Below, piece after piece: positions 1-6,399 of a DNA stretch of 33,241 bases. The position numbers were made by a program, and so were the translations under genes. The notes below the pieces were generated by a model. That model searched no databases, was not told the origin of the DNA, and was given only the letters and a program-made list of their open reading frames with translations. Each line of letters begins with the position of its first letter. Position 1 is the first letter of the stretch. This DNA comes from an uncultured Clostridia bacterium (lineage in GTDB: Bacteria; Bacillota; Clostridia; Oscillospirales; CAG-272), in the NCBI GenBank assembly GCA_944384515.1, contig CALWTU010000088.1:1-33241 (forward strand), written 5' to 3'.

Positions 1-97
1 GATCTTTCGCGGCTAATATGCAAACAGGTAACAGTATGGCGGCAACAAATAACATAACACCCCAAAACCACATATCAACTTTTCCTTTAAATATCAT
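1..97 (-). CDS. 5' fragment of an unrecognised membrane-anchored protein
   Basis: The first 32 codons of a minus-strand gene are visible and the rest lies beyond the window. The ATG at 97-95 follows a good Shine-Dalgarno (GAGGTG, about 6 nt upstream). The product starts MIFKGKVDMWFWG and runs straight into a hydrophobic stretch (roughly residues 10-29), so one N-terminal transmembrane helix is likely. The pattern F-K-x-K-V-D-x-W followed by a membrane segment resembles the start of bacterial PH-like domain proteins of the bPH_4 (DUF1200) type. With so little sequence this is only a suggestion; no function should be assigned. A possible promoter lies at 158-186. Confidence 0.55.
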   Translation of the reverse strand, partial: MIFKGKVDMWFWGVMLFVAAILLPVCILAAKD

Positions 98-157
98 AAG
101 CACACCTCACAAAATTTATAAACTAAACTCGTTTTATCACGCAAATCATAACTAAAT

Positions 158-186
158 AATATAAATATATTTATGATAAAAAACAA
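158..186 (-). promoter_or_regulatory. Possible promoter of the leftmost gene
   Basis: On the minus strand TTGTTT (186-181) and TATATT (163-158) are separated by 17 nt, about 60 nt upstream of the start codon at 97. The region is very AT-rich, so chance matches are easy. Just upstream, a small hairpin (196-201 paired with 210-215, AAGGAC/GTCCTT) of unknown role is also present. Confidence 0.4.
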
Positions 187-230
187 GTTTTACACAAGGA
201 CGTAATTTTGTCCTTTCAGCAACACTTAAA

Positions 231-269
231 ATCTGACAGGCTTGCCGATTAACTTATGGGCAAGCCTGT
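231..269 (-). terminator. Terminator of the mreB-like operon
   Basis: A perfect 11-bp inverted repeat (236-246 with 259-269, loop of 12 nt) lies about 30 nt past the stop of the 40-codon gene. On the minus strand the stem is followed by CAGATTTTAAG, a short T run, so termination is plausible but the U-tract is weak. Confidence 0.6.
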
Positions 270-297
270 AACACATTAATAAATCATATATCAAAAA

Positions 298-420
298 TCA
301 AATCAAATAATAAAGCAACGAGAATACCGTACCTGCAAGCATAATTGCCGCAAGCACACCTGCTAAAACTTTAGCACCTACTGACAATTGTTTTCTCTCT
401 ATTTTTTCCGCTTTTTTCAT
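298..420 (-). CDS. 40-residue single-pass membrane peptide
   Basis: This short gene has an ATG at 420-418, a TGA at 300-298 and an excellent Shine-Dalgarno (AGGAG, 427-431) that begins 5 nt after the stop of the mreB-like gene. The product begins MKKAEKIERKQLS, a highly charged basic N-terminus, and continues with a hydrophobic helix over about residues 14-38, so it should be a single-pass membrane peptide with the N-terminus in the cytoplasm. Size and layout resemble DUF4044-type mini-proteins of Firmicutes, but I cannot confirm the family. The 16-nt gap to the upstream gene and the shared terminator at 236-269 place it in the mreB-like operon, where it might anchor or modulate a cell-shape factor (inference). 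Confidence 0.65.
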   Translation of the reverse strand: MKKAEKIERKQLSVGAKVLAGVLAAIMLAGTVFSLLYYLI

Positions 421-436
421 ATTTTTCTCCTATCAA

Positions 437-1468
437 TCACTTTTGGTTTTTACTGTTATAATATTTTGAAAGCATCGAAGTAATGTTTTTATTGTTCATT
501 CTCGTTTTGACAGGTATAAATGAATTAATACGGGCAAGACCTTTAGATACGCAGTCAATAGGCTTATTCGCCTTGGTAACGGGTATCTCAAAAACCTTTG
601 CCATCATACTGTCAAGTCCAAACAACTCTGCACCGCCGCCGCTCAAAACAATGCCGTTTTCAAGAACAGCTTCAATAGCGTTAACCGGTATCTTTTTTAC
701 CGCATTGGCAATAACCCTCAGAAGTTCTTTTAACGGTTTTTCAAAAACCCCTACAATATCTTCAGTTGATATTGACATCCTGATTTTATTTCCTGTCATA
801 GACAGAGTTCCGTCAATCTCTATAGTCTCAGACGGTCTGCCGTGCCATACGGCGCCCAGCGATTCCTTTATTGTCCTCGCAACAAGCAATGATACAGTCA
901 TATCACCCTGATCGAAAATATATTGCTTAACCGCTTTATCAAAATTCTCTCCGCCAATCTGCTCTCTTGCACTGATCAACACTTGTCCTTCATGCATTAC
1001 GGCAATCTCCGTAACAGATGCGCCGATATTTACAGACACGCAACTGATATCCGGAGAATATCCGGCGCCTATTATTGCAGCAACAGCAGGTTTTACTGAA
1101 AAGCACTCGGCAACACCGGCTTCATTAAGCATCTGAAACACTTCGTTCTCCTGCTTGGGCACAAAATCAGACGGCAAAGAAATAACACATCTGATTTTTT
1201 CTGCCTTTCCGACAGCCGAAACAGCATTTTTGATTATCTCTCTTGTTATATCAGATGAATATAAAAGTCCGTTTTTAAACGGTCTTACTAACAGTCCGTC
1301 CTGACTCGGCAATGACTCATCTCCGAGTATCGCTCTGCTGCCAACCGAAAGAATGCGCCTTGTATTTTTGTCAACCAAAACAACAGAAGGTTCTCTGTAA
1401 ACCTCTGCCGTAAGATTACTAAGGGTAATATTCGCATACCCTAAGTCTAATCCTATTTTAGTAACCAT
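437..1468 (-). CDS. Divergent MreB/Mbl-like bacterial actin
   Basis: A 343-residue actin-fold protein of MreB size. MreB forms membrane-bound filaments that direct lateral cell-wall synthesis. Visible elements are phosphate loop 1 (GLDLGYANITLS, residues 6-17), the EPSVV segment (26-30), phosphate loop 2 (NIGASVTE, 147-154) and the adenosine loop (SGGGAELFGLD). Key positions depart from MreB: phosphate 2 starts with Asn rather than the usual Asp of DIGGGTTE, its glycines are partly replaced, and the segment aligned to the EEPMAAAIGAG motif reads VKPAVAAIIGAG, losing the Glu implicated in catalysis. ATP hydrolysis may therefore be weak. The ATG is preceded by AAAGGAGCG. It has its own promoter (1516-1544) and shares a terminator with the 40-residue membrane peptide. 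MreC, MreD and RodA genes are not next to it. Confidence 0.85.
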   Translation of the reverse strand: MVTKIGLDLGYANITLSNLTAEVYREPSVVLVDKNTRRILSVGSRAILGDESLPSQDGLLVRPFKNGLLYSSDITREIIKNAVSAVGKAEKIRCVISLPSDFVPKQENEVFQMLNEAGVAECFSVKPAVAAIIGAGYSPDISCVSVNIGASVTEIAVMHEGQVLISAREQIGGENFDKAVKQYIFDQGDMTVSLLVARTIKESLGAVWHGRPSETIEIDGTLSMTGNKIRMSISTEDIVGVFEKPLKELLRVIANAVKKIPVNAIEAVLENGIVLSGGGAELFGLDSMMAKVFEIPVTKANKPIDCVSKGLARINSFIPVKTRMNNKNITSMLSKYYNSKNQK

Positions 1469-1515
1469 AAGACGCTCCTTTCTTAAAAATCAAAACTAAT
1501 ACTGTTAACGATGTA

Positions 1516-1544
1516 ATTATACTATATTTTTACTCAAAATGCAA
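1516..1544 (-). promoter_or_regulatory. Promoter of the mreB-like gene with flanking inverted repeat
   Basis: TTGCAT (1544-1539) and TATAAT (1521-1516) are separated by exactly 17 nt on the minus strand, about 50 nt before the start codon. A perfect 8-bp inverted repeat, AATTATAC at 1515-1522 and GTATAATT at 1545-1552, overlaps the -10 box and abuts the -35 box, so it could be an operator. Confidence 0.75.
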
Positions 1545-1561
1545 GTATAATTTTTAAATAA

Positions 1562-2521
1562 TCAGTCGTAATAAGTGCAAATCCTGTATTTAAGTGTTGT
1601 ATATCTTAAAATAAGTCTGTTATTTTGCACCATTTTTGTCGGAATATCGGCTTTTCCGACAAGTATAACCATTCTTCTCGCTCTGGTTACAGCGGTATAC
1701 AAAATATTTCGGGTCATAAGCATTTTAGGACATGAGTAAACCGGGACTATTACCACAGGATATTCGCTTCCCTGACTTTTGTGTACAGTTATCGCATAGG
1801 CAAGTTCAAGTTCGTCAAGCAGGTCAAATGAGTAGTGAACCACTCTGTCGTCAAATCTGATTATCATCTCCTCGGCAGTATCATTGATACTATCTATTAC
1901 ACCGATATCTCCGTTAAAAACGCCGTTTCCGACATATCCGTCCTTTTCCCATTCAATTTCGTAGTTATTGGTCGTTTGCATAACTCTGTCTCCCTCACGA
2001 AACAGTTTTCCGGCATACGATTTTTCTTTAGTAAATTTCAGTTTGGGATTCAGTTTGCTCTGAAGCTCGAGGTTAAGCACCTCAACGCCTCCGTAACCTT
2101 TTTTCGACGGAGTAATAACCTGGATTTTATCTTTTATATCTTTTCCGTAAACCCTCGGCAGTCTTGTTGTAATCAGGGACGCAATTGTTTGCGGAATCTC
2201 CCGCTCATCCTCCCGCCTTACAAAAAAGAAATCACTGTCGGTTGAATTCAAAACGGGGGGCTCACCTGTATTAATTCTGTGAGCGTTATTTATAATCATG
2301 CTCTCTTTTGCCTGTCTGAATATCTCGGAAAGCTTCACGGTTTTAATTTTCTCAGATTCTATCAAATCAAAAAATACATTTCCTGCGCCAACGCTCGGAA
2401 GCTGGTCGCTGTCTCCGATAAGAATTATCCTGCCGCCTCGCCTTACTGCACGCACAAGCGCATCCATCAAGGACAGGTCAATCATCGACGCCTCGTCGAC
2501 AATGACGACATTTTCATCCAA
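1562..2521 (-). CDS. recD2: RecD2-type helicase, C-terminal part (frameshifted)
   Basis: This frame carries the C-terminal half of a RecD2 (RecD-like) 5'-3' superfamily 1B DNA helicase. Visible motifs are the Walker B VIVDEAS, motif III LIGDSDQLPSVGAG, the SH3-like region, HKSQGSEYP (motif V) and LYTAVTRARR (motif VI). The open frame extends upstream of the ATG at 2521 to about 2570 and encodes residues expected in the family (PLDENVVIVDE), so the ATG is an internal Met and not a natural start. Joining it to the upstream frame (2563-3771) needs a single 1-nt shift near 2566-2571 and gives about 735 residues, the usual RecD2 length. The gene is either disrupted or miscalled by one base in a short A run. 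Confidence 0.85.
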   Translation of the reverse strand: MDENVVIVDEASMIDLSLMDALVRAVRRGGRIILIGDSDQLPSVGAGNVFFDLIESEKIKTVKLSEIFRQAKESMIINNAHRINTGEPPVLNSTDSDFFFVRREDEREIPQTIASLITTRLPRVYGKDIKDKIQVITPSKKGYGGVEVLNLELQSKLNPKLKFTKEKSYAGKLFREGDRVMQTTNNYEIEWEKDGYVGNGVFNGDIGVIDSINDTAEEMIIRFDDRVVHYSFDLLDELELAYAITVHKSQGSEYPVVIVPVYSCPKMLMTRNILYTAVTRARRMVILVGKADIPTKMVQNNRLILRYTTLKYRICTYYD

Positions 2522-2562
2522 GGGGTTTGAGGCATTTCTGCCGAACTTAAGTTCGCTCTGGT

Positions 2563-3771
2563 TTACCTTTCCATCTCAAGCATACGGTGGATTGTCTTGG
2601 CTTCCTCGCTTGTTGCCTCGCTCATTCTTTTTGAGGCTCTGCCGGTCGGAGCGGTGAGCACATACTTCAGTCCCATGCTCTTGAATATTGAAATGAGCGC
2701 CTTTATTATCGTGGTTTTTCCGGTGCCGGGGCCGCCTGTCAAGATCATAACTCCGCTGAGCAATACCTCAAATATTGCCCTTCTCTGCATTGTCGCATAT
2801 TTAATCGAGTAAGTAAGTTCAATTTTATCAATTATTGCGGCGATTTCAGCCGTATCGAATTTTACGGCGCCTCTGTCTATCTCGCAGAGTCTCTTTGCAA
2901 TATTTGTCTCCATATCGGCAATCTCTTCGGTCATAACATAATCTTGACCGTCCGCCGAAAAAGAGGATAATTTACCTTCCCTCAAAAAGTCGGAAACTGA
3001 TTTTGATATAATATCTTTATCAATACTTAAAACTTCATTTGCAGCATCTATAAGTTTTGAAATTGGCAGAGTTGTATGTCCGTTGGCGGAAGCGTTATAG
3101 TTCAGTATATATTTTATACCGTTTAAAATTCTAAGCGGGTTATTAATGTCAAAACCTATGTCCAAGGCAAACTTATCAATCTTGTCAAAGGAAATACCAT
3201 ATGAATTATCGCACAGAATATACGGGTTTTCCTGTATAATGCCTACCGCAGAGGCTCCTAATTTTTTGTATACTTTTGTAACCTCGGAACTGTTAAGATA
3301 ATTTTTGCAGTACATCATAACATTTCGTATGCCGGTCTGCTCTCTGAATGACTGCGAAATTATCGCGGCTTTTTTCATGGTAATACCGGGAATGTCGGTA
3401 AGCCACTCCGGATGGTTTTCGAGCACGTCAAAAGTATCCACTCCGAATTTATTGACAATCTTTGTTGCGGTGACAACACCAACGCCCTTGACTGTGGAAG
3501 AAGAGAGATACTGCAATATGTTTTCTTCATCAACAGGAAGCATTTTTTCAAAGTTTTCGAACGAAAACTGTTTTCCGAAATCTTTGTGATACACCCACTG
3601 ACCGCGAAGAATAACTCTCTCACCTTCGAATATAACCGGGATAGCACCTACACAAGTAACGAGTTTACTGTCGTTTGTTACAACCTCAATGACGGTATAA
3701 TCGTTATCGTCATTGTGATAAACAACATTTTCAACCGTACCTTCTATCTTTTCGGATATTATACCGTCCAT
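2563..3771 (-). CDS. recD2: RecD2-type helicase, N-terminal part (frameshifted)
   Basis: This 402-codon frame encodes the N-terminal half of RecD2: the extension with helix-hairpin-helix-like segments (about residues 95-200), then the P-loop LTGGPGTGKTTI and motif Ia TAPTGRASKRM. It stops at TAA (2565-2563) directly after IHRMLEMER, in the linker before Walker B. RecD2 without RecBC acts in DNA repair and genome stability in Firmicutes. The ATG at 3771 has a strong Shine-Dalgarno (GGAGGGAG). It lies 84 nt after metK and could be cotranscribed with it or use a weak promoter of its own; no convincing one is visible. The split protein would lack Walker B and motifs III-VI in this half and could not be an active helicase. 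Confidence 0.85.
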   Translation of the reverse strand: MDGIISEKIEGTVENVVYHNDDNDYTVIEVVTNDSKLVTCVGAIPVIFEGERVILRGQWVYHKDFGKQFSFENFEKMLPVDEENILQYLSSSTVKGVGVVTATKIVNKFGVDTFDVLENHPEWLTDIPGITMKKAAIISQSFREQTGIRNVMMYCKNYLNSSEVTKVYKKLGASAVGIIQENPYILCDNSYGISFDKIDKFALDIGFDINNPLRILNGIKYILNYNASANGHTTLPISKLIDAANEVLSIDKDIISKSVSDFLREGKLSSFSADGQDYVMTEEIADMETNIAKRLCEIDRGAVKFDTAEIAAIIDKIELTYSIKYATMQRRAIFEVLLSGVMILTGGPGTGKTTIIKALISIFKSMGLKYVLTAPTGRASKRMSEATSEEAKTIHRMLEMER

Positions 3772-3821
3772 AACTCCCTCCGTTCGTTCTATATAAAAAT
3801 GCCGTACTCTCTTTAAAGCAA

Positions 3822-3848
3822 ATGCGTAACAGAAACTCTGTCACGCAT
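3822..3848 (-). terminator. Weak hairpin between metK and recD2
   Basis: A 12-bp stem with one G-U pair and a 3-nt loop (3822-3833 with 3837-3848) follows the metK stop by a few nucleotides. The downstream minus-strand sequence ATTTGCTTTAAAG is not a clean U-tract, so read-through into recD2 or an RNA-stabilising role is as likely as termination. Confidence 0.45.
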
Positions 3849-3855
3849 CTGAAAT

Positions 3856-5037
3856 TTATAAGCAAAGTTCTTTAAGTTTGTCCTTAATATCGCAATCTTC
3901 CCACTTTACATGAAGTTCTTCTCTTCCCATGTGTCCGTAAGCGGAAAGCTCTTTGTATATCGGGCGTCTTAAATCGAATTTCTCAATAATAGCGGCAGGT
4001 CTGAGGTCAACAAGTTTATTTACTGCATCGGAAATCTTCTCCTCTGCCACAACTGCGGTACCGAATGTATCTATCATAACGGATACGGGTTTGGCAACGC
4101 CGATAGCATATGCAATCTGCACCTCGCATTTTCTTGCAAGCCCTGCTGCAACTATATTCTTCGCAACATATCTTGCCGCATATGAAGCGCTTCTGTCAAC
4201 TTTTGTAGGATCTTTTCCTGAAAATGCTCCGCCGCCGTGCCTTGAATATCCGCCGTATGTATCAACAATGATTTTTCTTCCTGTAAGACCGGTATCACCC
4301 TGCGGTCCGCCGATAACAAATCTTCCTGTAGGGTTTATATGTATGTTAACTTTGCCGTCCATAAGCTCCTTGGGGATAACAGGCAAAATAACATTTTCGA
4401 TTATATCCTTACGGATAGTCTTTATATCAACATCGGCGCTGTGCTGAGATGAAATAACGATAGTATCAACTCTCTTCGGCTCACCGTCTATATACTCAAC
4501 CGTAACCTGAGTTTTACCGTCGGGGCGCAGATAAGAGAGTTTTCCGCTCTTTCTTACCTCGGTAAGTTTCTTTGCAAGCTTATGAGCAAGCGAAATCGGA
4601 AGAGGCATAAGCTCCGGCGTTTCGTCACAAGCGTAACCGAACATCAAACCTTGGTCTCCTGCACCTATGTTAAATTTATCGCTGATCTGCCCGTCTTTTG
4701 CCTCAAGGCACTTATCAACACCAAGAGCAATATCCTCACTCTGCTCATGTATAGAACTTAGTACAGCGCATGTATTTGCGTCAAAACCGTATTTTGCCCT
4801 GTCATAACCAATCTCATTTACGGTATCGCGCACAATCTTTTGCACATCAATTCTCGCCTTGGTTGTTATCTCACCCATAACGGTGATTATACCGGTTGTG
4901 GCAAAGGTCTCACATGCGACACGGCTGAGCGGATCCTGTCTCAAGATTTCATCTAATATGGAATCAGATATTCTGTCGCAAATTTTGTCAGGATGACCTT
5001 CTGTAACAGACTCTGATGTAAACAATACTTTTTTCAT
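3856..5037 (-). CDS. metK: S-adenosylmethionine synthetase
   Basis: MetK makes S-adenosylmethionine from methionine and ATP in the cytoplasm as a K+- and Mg2+-dependent tetramer. The 393-residue protein has the full family length. It shows the N-terminal [10 protein letters not shown] with the catalytic His, the ATP-binding hexapeptide [17 protein letters not shown] and GGAFSGKD, and the C-terminal [10 protein letters not shown]. The ATG is preceded by AGGAGG (5043-5048). Expression is controlled by a SAM-I riboswitch in the leader (5052-5195) behind a strong promoter (5217-5245), so the enzyme is regulated by its own product. The gene is divergent from the toroid-like gene at 5326. Confidence 0.97.
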   Translation of the reverse strand: MKKVLFTSESVTEGHPDKICDRISDSILDEILRQDPLSRVACETFATTGIITVMGEITTKARIDVQKIVRDTVNEIGYDRAKYGFDANTCAVLSSIHEQSEDIALGVDKCLEAKDGQISDKFNIGAGDQGLMFGYACDETPELMPLPISLAHKLAKKLTEVRKSGKLSYLRPDGKTQVTVEYIDGEPKRVDTIVISSQHSADVDIKTIRKDIIENVILPVIPKELMDGKVNIHINPTGRFVIGGPQGDTGLTGRKIIVDTYGGYSRHGGGAFSGKDPTKVDRSASYAARYVAKNIVAAGLARKCEVQIAYAIGVAKPVSVMIDTFGTAVVAEEKISDAVNKLVDLRPAAIIEKFDLRRPIYKELSAYGHMGREELHVKWEDCDIKDKLKELCL

Positions 5038-5051
5038 TTATACCTCCTATT

Positions 5052-5195
5052 ACTTATCAAAAAAATATACCCGAAAATTGCATAGGCAATTCCCGAGCCA
5101 GAGACAAACACTCATCTGTCAGGAATTAGCACCTTGTATAAAATATAGGTTGCCGGGCTTCACAGGGCCAGTCCCTCCGCCACTCTTGATAAGTT
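5052..5195 (-). promoter_or_regulatory. SAM-I (S-box) riboswitch in the metK leader
   Basis: The minus-strand leader contains diagnostic S-box sequence: CTTATCAAGAG, GCGGAGGGACTGGCCC, GTGAAGCCCGGCAACC, a P3 hairpin and AAGGTGCTAATTCC. P4 can form between AATTCC (5127-5122) and GGAATT (5093-5088). The only good partner for the P1 5' strand (ACTTATCAA, 5194-5186) is TTGATAAGT at 5060-5052. That is a perfect 9-bp match, but it lies about 27 nt beyond P4, after a terminator-like hairpin, and 3 nt before the Shine-Dalgarno. In typical S boxes the P1 3' strand directly follows P4. The identity of the aptamer is secure; the expression platform is unusual. Confidence 0.93.
5059..5097 (-). terminator. 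Terminator-like hairpin in the metK riboswitch
   Basis: The minus-strand arms CTCGGGAATTGC (5097-5086) and GCAATTTTCGGG (5081-5070) pair over 12 bp, with wobbles, around the loop CTAT. They are followed by TATA and seven T residues (5065-5059). The left arm overlaps the 3' strand of P4, so the hairpin and P4 exclude each other. Confidence 0.8.
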
Positions 5196-5216
5196 ATTTT
5201 ATTTTTAACATGGTAT

Positions 5217-5245
5217 AGTATATCATATTTTATTACAAAAGTCAA
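5217..5245 (-). promoter_or_regulatory. metK promoter
   Basis: TTGACT (5245-5240) and TATACT (5222-5217) are spaced by 17 nt on the minus strand. The predicted start lies about 15 nt before the riboswitch P1 helix. Confidence 0.88.
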
Positions 5246-5268
5246 TAATAAATTCGACAATTTTTTTG

Positions 5269-5297
5269 TTGAAAAAATTTAGCACAAATGTTATAAT
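5269..5297 (+). promoter_or_regulatory. Promoter of the toroid-like gene
   Basis: TTGAAA (5269-5274) and TATAAT (5292-5297) are spaced by 17 nt, about 29 nt upstream of the ATG at 5326. It is divergent from the metK promoter, with about 23 nt between the two -35 boxes. Confidence 0.85.
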
Positions 5298-5325
5298 ATT
5301 CTTGAATTTTAAAGGAGATTATCAC

Positions 5326-6321
5326 ATGTACAATCTTGACCTGACAATTGAAAAAATAAAAAAAGTCGTAAAAACACATTATCTCGGTGATGGAAAATAC
5401 GCAAGATACATTTTTCAGGATAAATCCAATACAAGAAACCTTGGTGTGAACGAATACGGATGCGCCGATGCCATGAACATTCTTTACACACTGCAAGATT
5501 TTCCCAAAGGCGAGATGAGAGACAAATGTCTGAAAGCTCTGCTTGACCTGCAGGACGAAAAAACGGGACTTTTCAGAGAAAAAACTCATCATGAGATACA
5601 TACAACAGCCCACTGCGTTGCCGCTCTTGAGTTGTTTGATGAAAAACCGCTCTATAAGCCTGTGGCTTTGGAAAAGTATTTTAACACCGACGGATTAAAG
5701 GAACTGCTTGACGGACTGCCGTGGACAACAACTCCGTGGCCGGGCTCGCACCAAGGAGCAGGAATATATGTAATAGGAGTTTTGACGGATTCAGTATCTC
5801 TTGATTGGCAGAGATTCTATTTTGATTATTTATACAATAATACGGATGAAAAATACGGAATTTCAAAAAACGGGACGATAGATCAAGGCAGTGCACCTGT
5901 ATTTCATCATCTTAACGGCTGGTTCCATTACATGTTCAATATGCAGTACGCCAAGAAACCGTTAAAATATCCCGATAAAGTTATTGATACATGTATATAT
6001 CTTTATAAAAACAATCTTCTGAAAAAAGATTTTACGCACGAAATATGCTTCAGTCAGATAGACTGGATTTTTGTGCTTAACCGAGCTATGAGGGAGACAC
6101 CCCATCGCTTTGAGGAGGCTAAAGCATGCCTTTACGACTTTGCCGACAAATACATACCGTATATGATTAACTTGGATTATGAAAATAACGACAAGGCAAA
6201 CGACCTTCATATGCTTTTCGGTGCTGTATGCGCTCTTGCAGAACTGCAAACTGCCCTCGGCGGATATATTGAGAGCACAAAACCAATGCGTCTTGTGCTT
6301 GACAGAAGACCGTTTATCTGA
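5326..6321 (+). CDS. Predicted alpha/alpha-toroid protein of unknown function
   Basis: A 331-residue cytoplasmic protein with no signal peptide or membrane segment. The start at 5326 is chosen because AAAGGAG (5311-5317) sits 8 nt upstream; an upstream in-frame Met at 5266 lies in the promoter and is not used. The sequence repeats helix pairs with aromatic and small residues at turns: GCADAMNILYTL, DEKTGLFREKTHHEIHTTAHC, WPGSHQGAGIYVIG, HHLNGWFHYMFNM and DLHMLFGAVCALAELQ. This pattern resembles (alpha/alpha)6 toroid folds such as six-hairpin glycosidases and prenyltransferase- or terpene-cyclase-like proteins. Conserved-looking His, Trp and Asp residues hint at an active site. I do not recognise a named family and give no reaction. 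It is transcribed alone and ends at a strong terminator (6338-6378). Confidence 0.75.
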   Translation: MYNLDLTIEKIKKVVKTHYLGDGKYARYIFQDKSNTRNLGVNEYGCADAMNILYTLQDFPKGEMRDKCLKALLDLQDEKTGLFREKTHHEIHTTAHCVAALELFDEKPLYKPVALEKYFNTDGLKELLDGLPWTTTPWPGSHQGAGIYVIGVLTDSVSLDWQRFYFDYLYNNTDEKYGISKNGTIDQGSAPVFHHLNGWFHYMFNMQYAKKPLKYPDKVIDTCIYLYKNNLLKKDFTHEICFSQIDWIFVLNRAMRETPHRFEEAKACLYDFADKYIPYMINLDYENNDKANDLHMLFGAVCALAELQTALGGYIESTKPMRLVLDRRPFI

Positions 6322-6337
6322 TTAAATTTTAAAAAGC

Positions 6338-6378
6338 AAAACGGAGACACAGAAATTTCTCTTGCGTCTCCGTTTTTT
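6338..6378. terminator. Bidirectional terminator
   Basis: The stem AAAACGGAGAC (6338-6348) with GTCTCCGTTTT (6366-6376) encloses a 17-nt loop and is followed by T residues on the plus strand and by a T-rich stretch on the minus strand. It serves the toroid-like gene and the convergent phosphofructokinase gene. Confidence 0.88.
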
Positions 6379-6399
6379 AATTGCCGTTACTCGGCACCG

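Noticed and set aside
2542..2571. Programmed -1 frameshifting in recD2
   Set aside because: A palindrome is well placed, but no X-XXY-YYZ slippery site exists; Glu and Arg tRNAs could not re-pair one base back.
3953..4447. 164-codon plus-strand frame inside metK
   Set aside because: It is antisense to a clear metK coding region, without a ribosome site or domain; codon bias of metK explains it.
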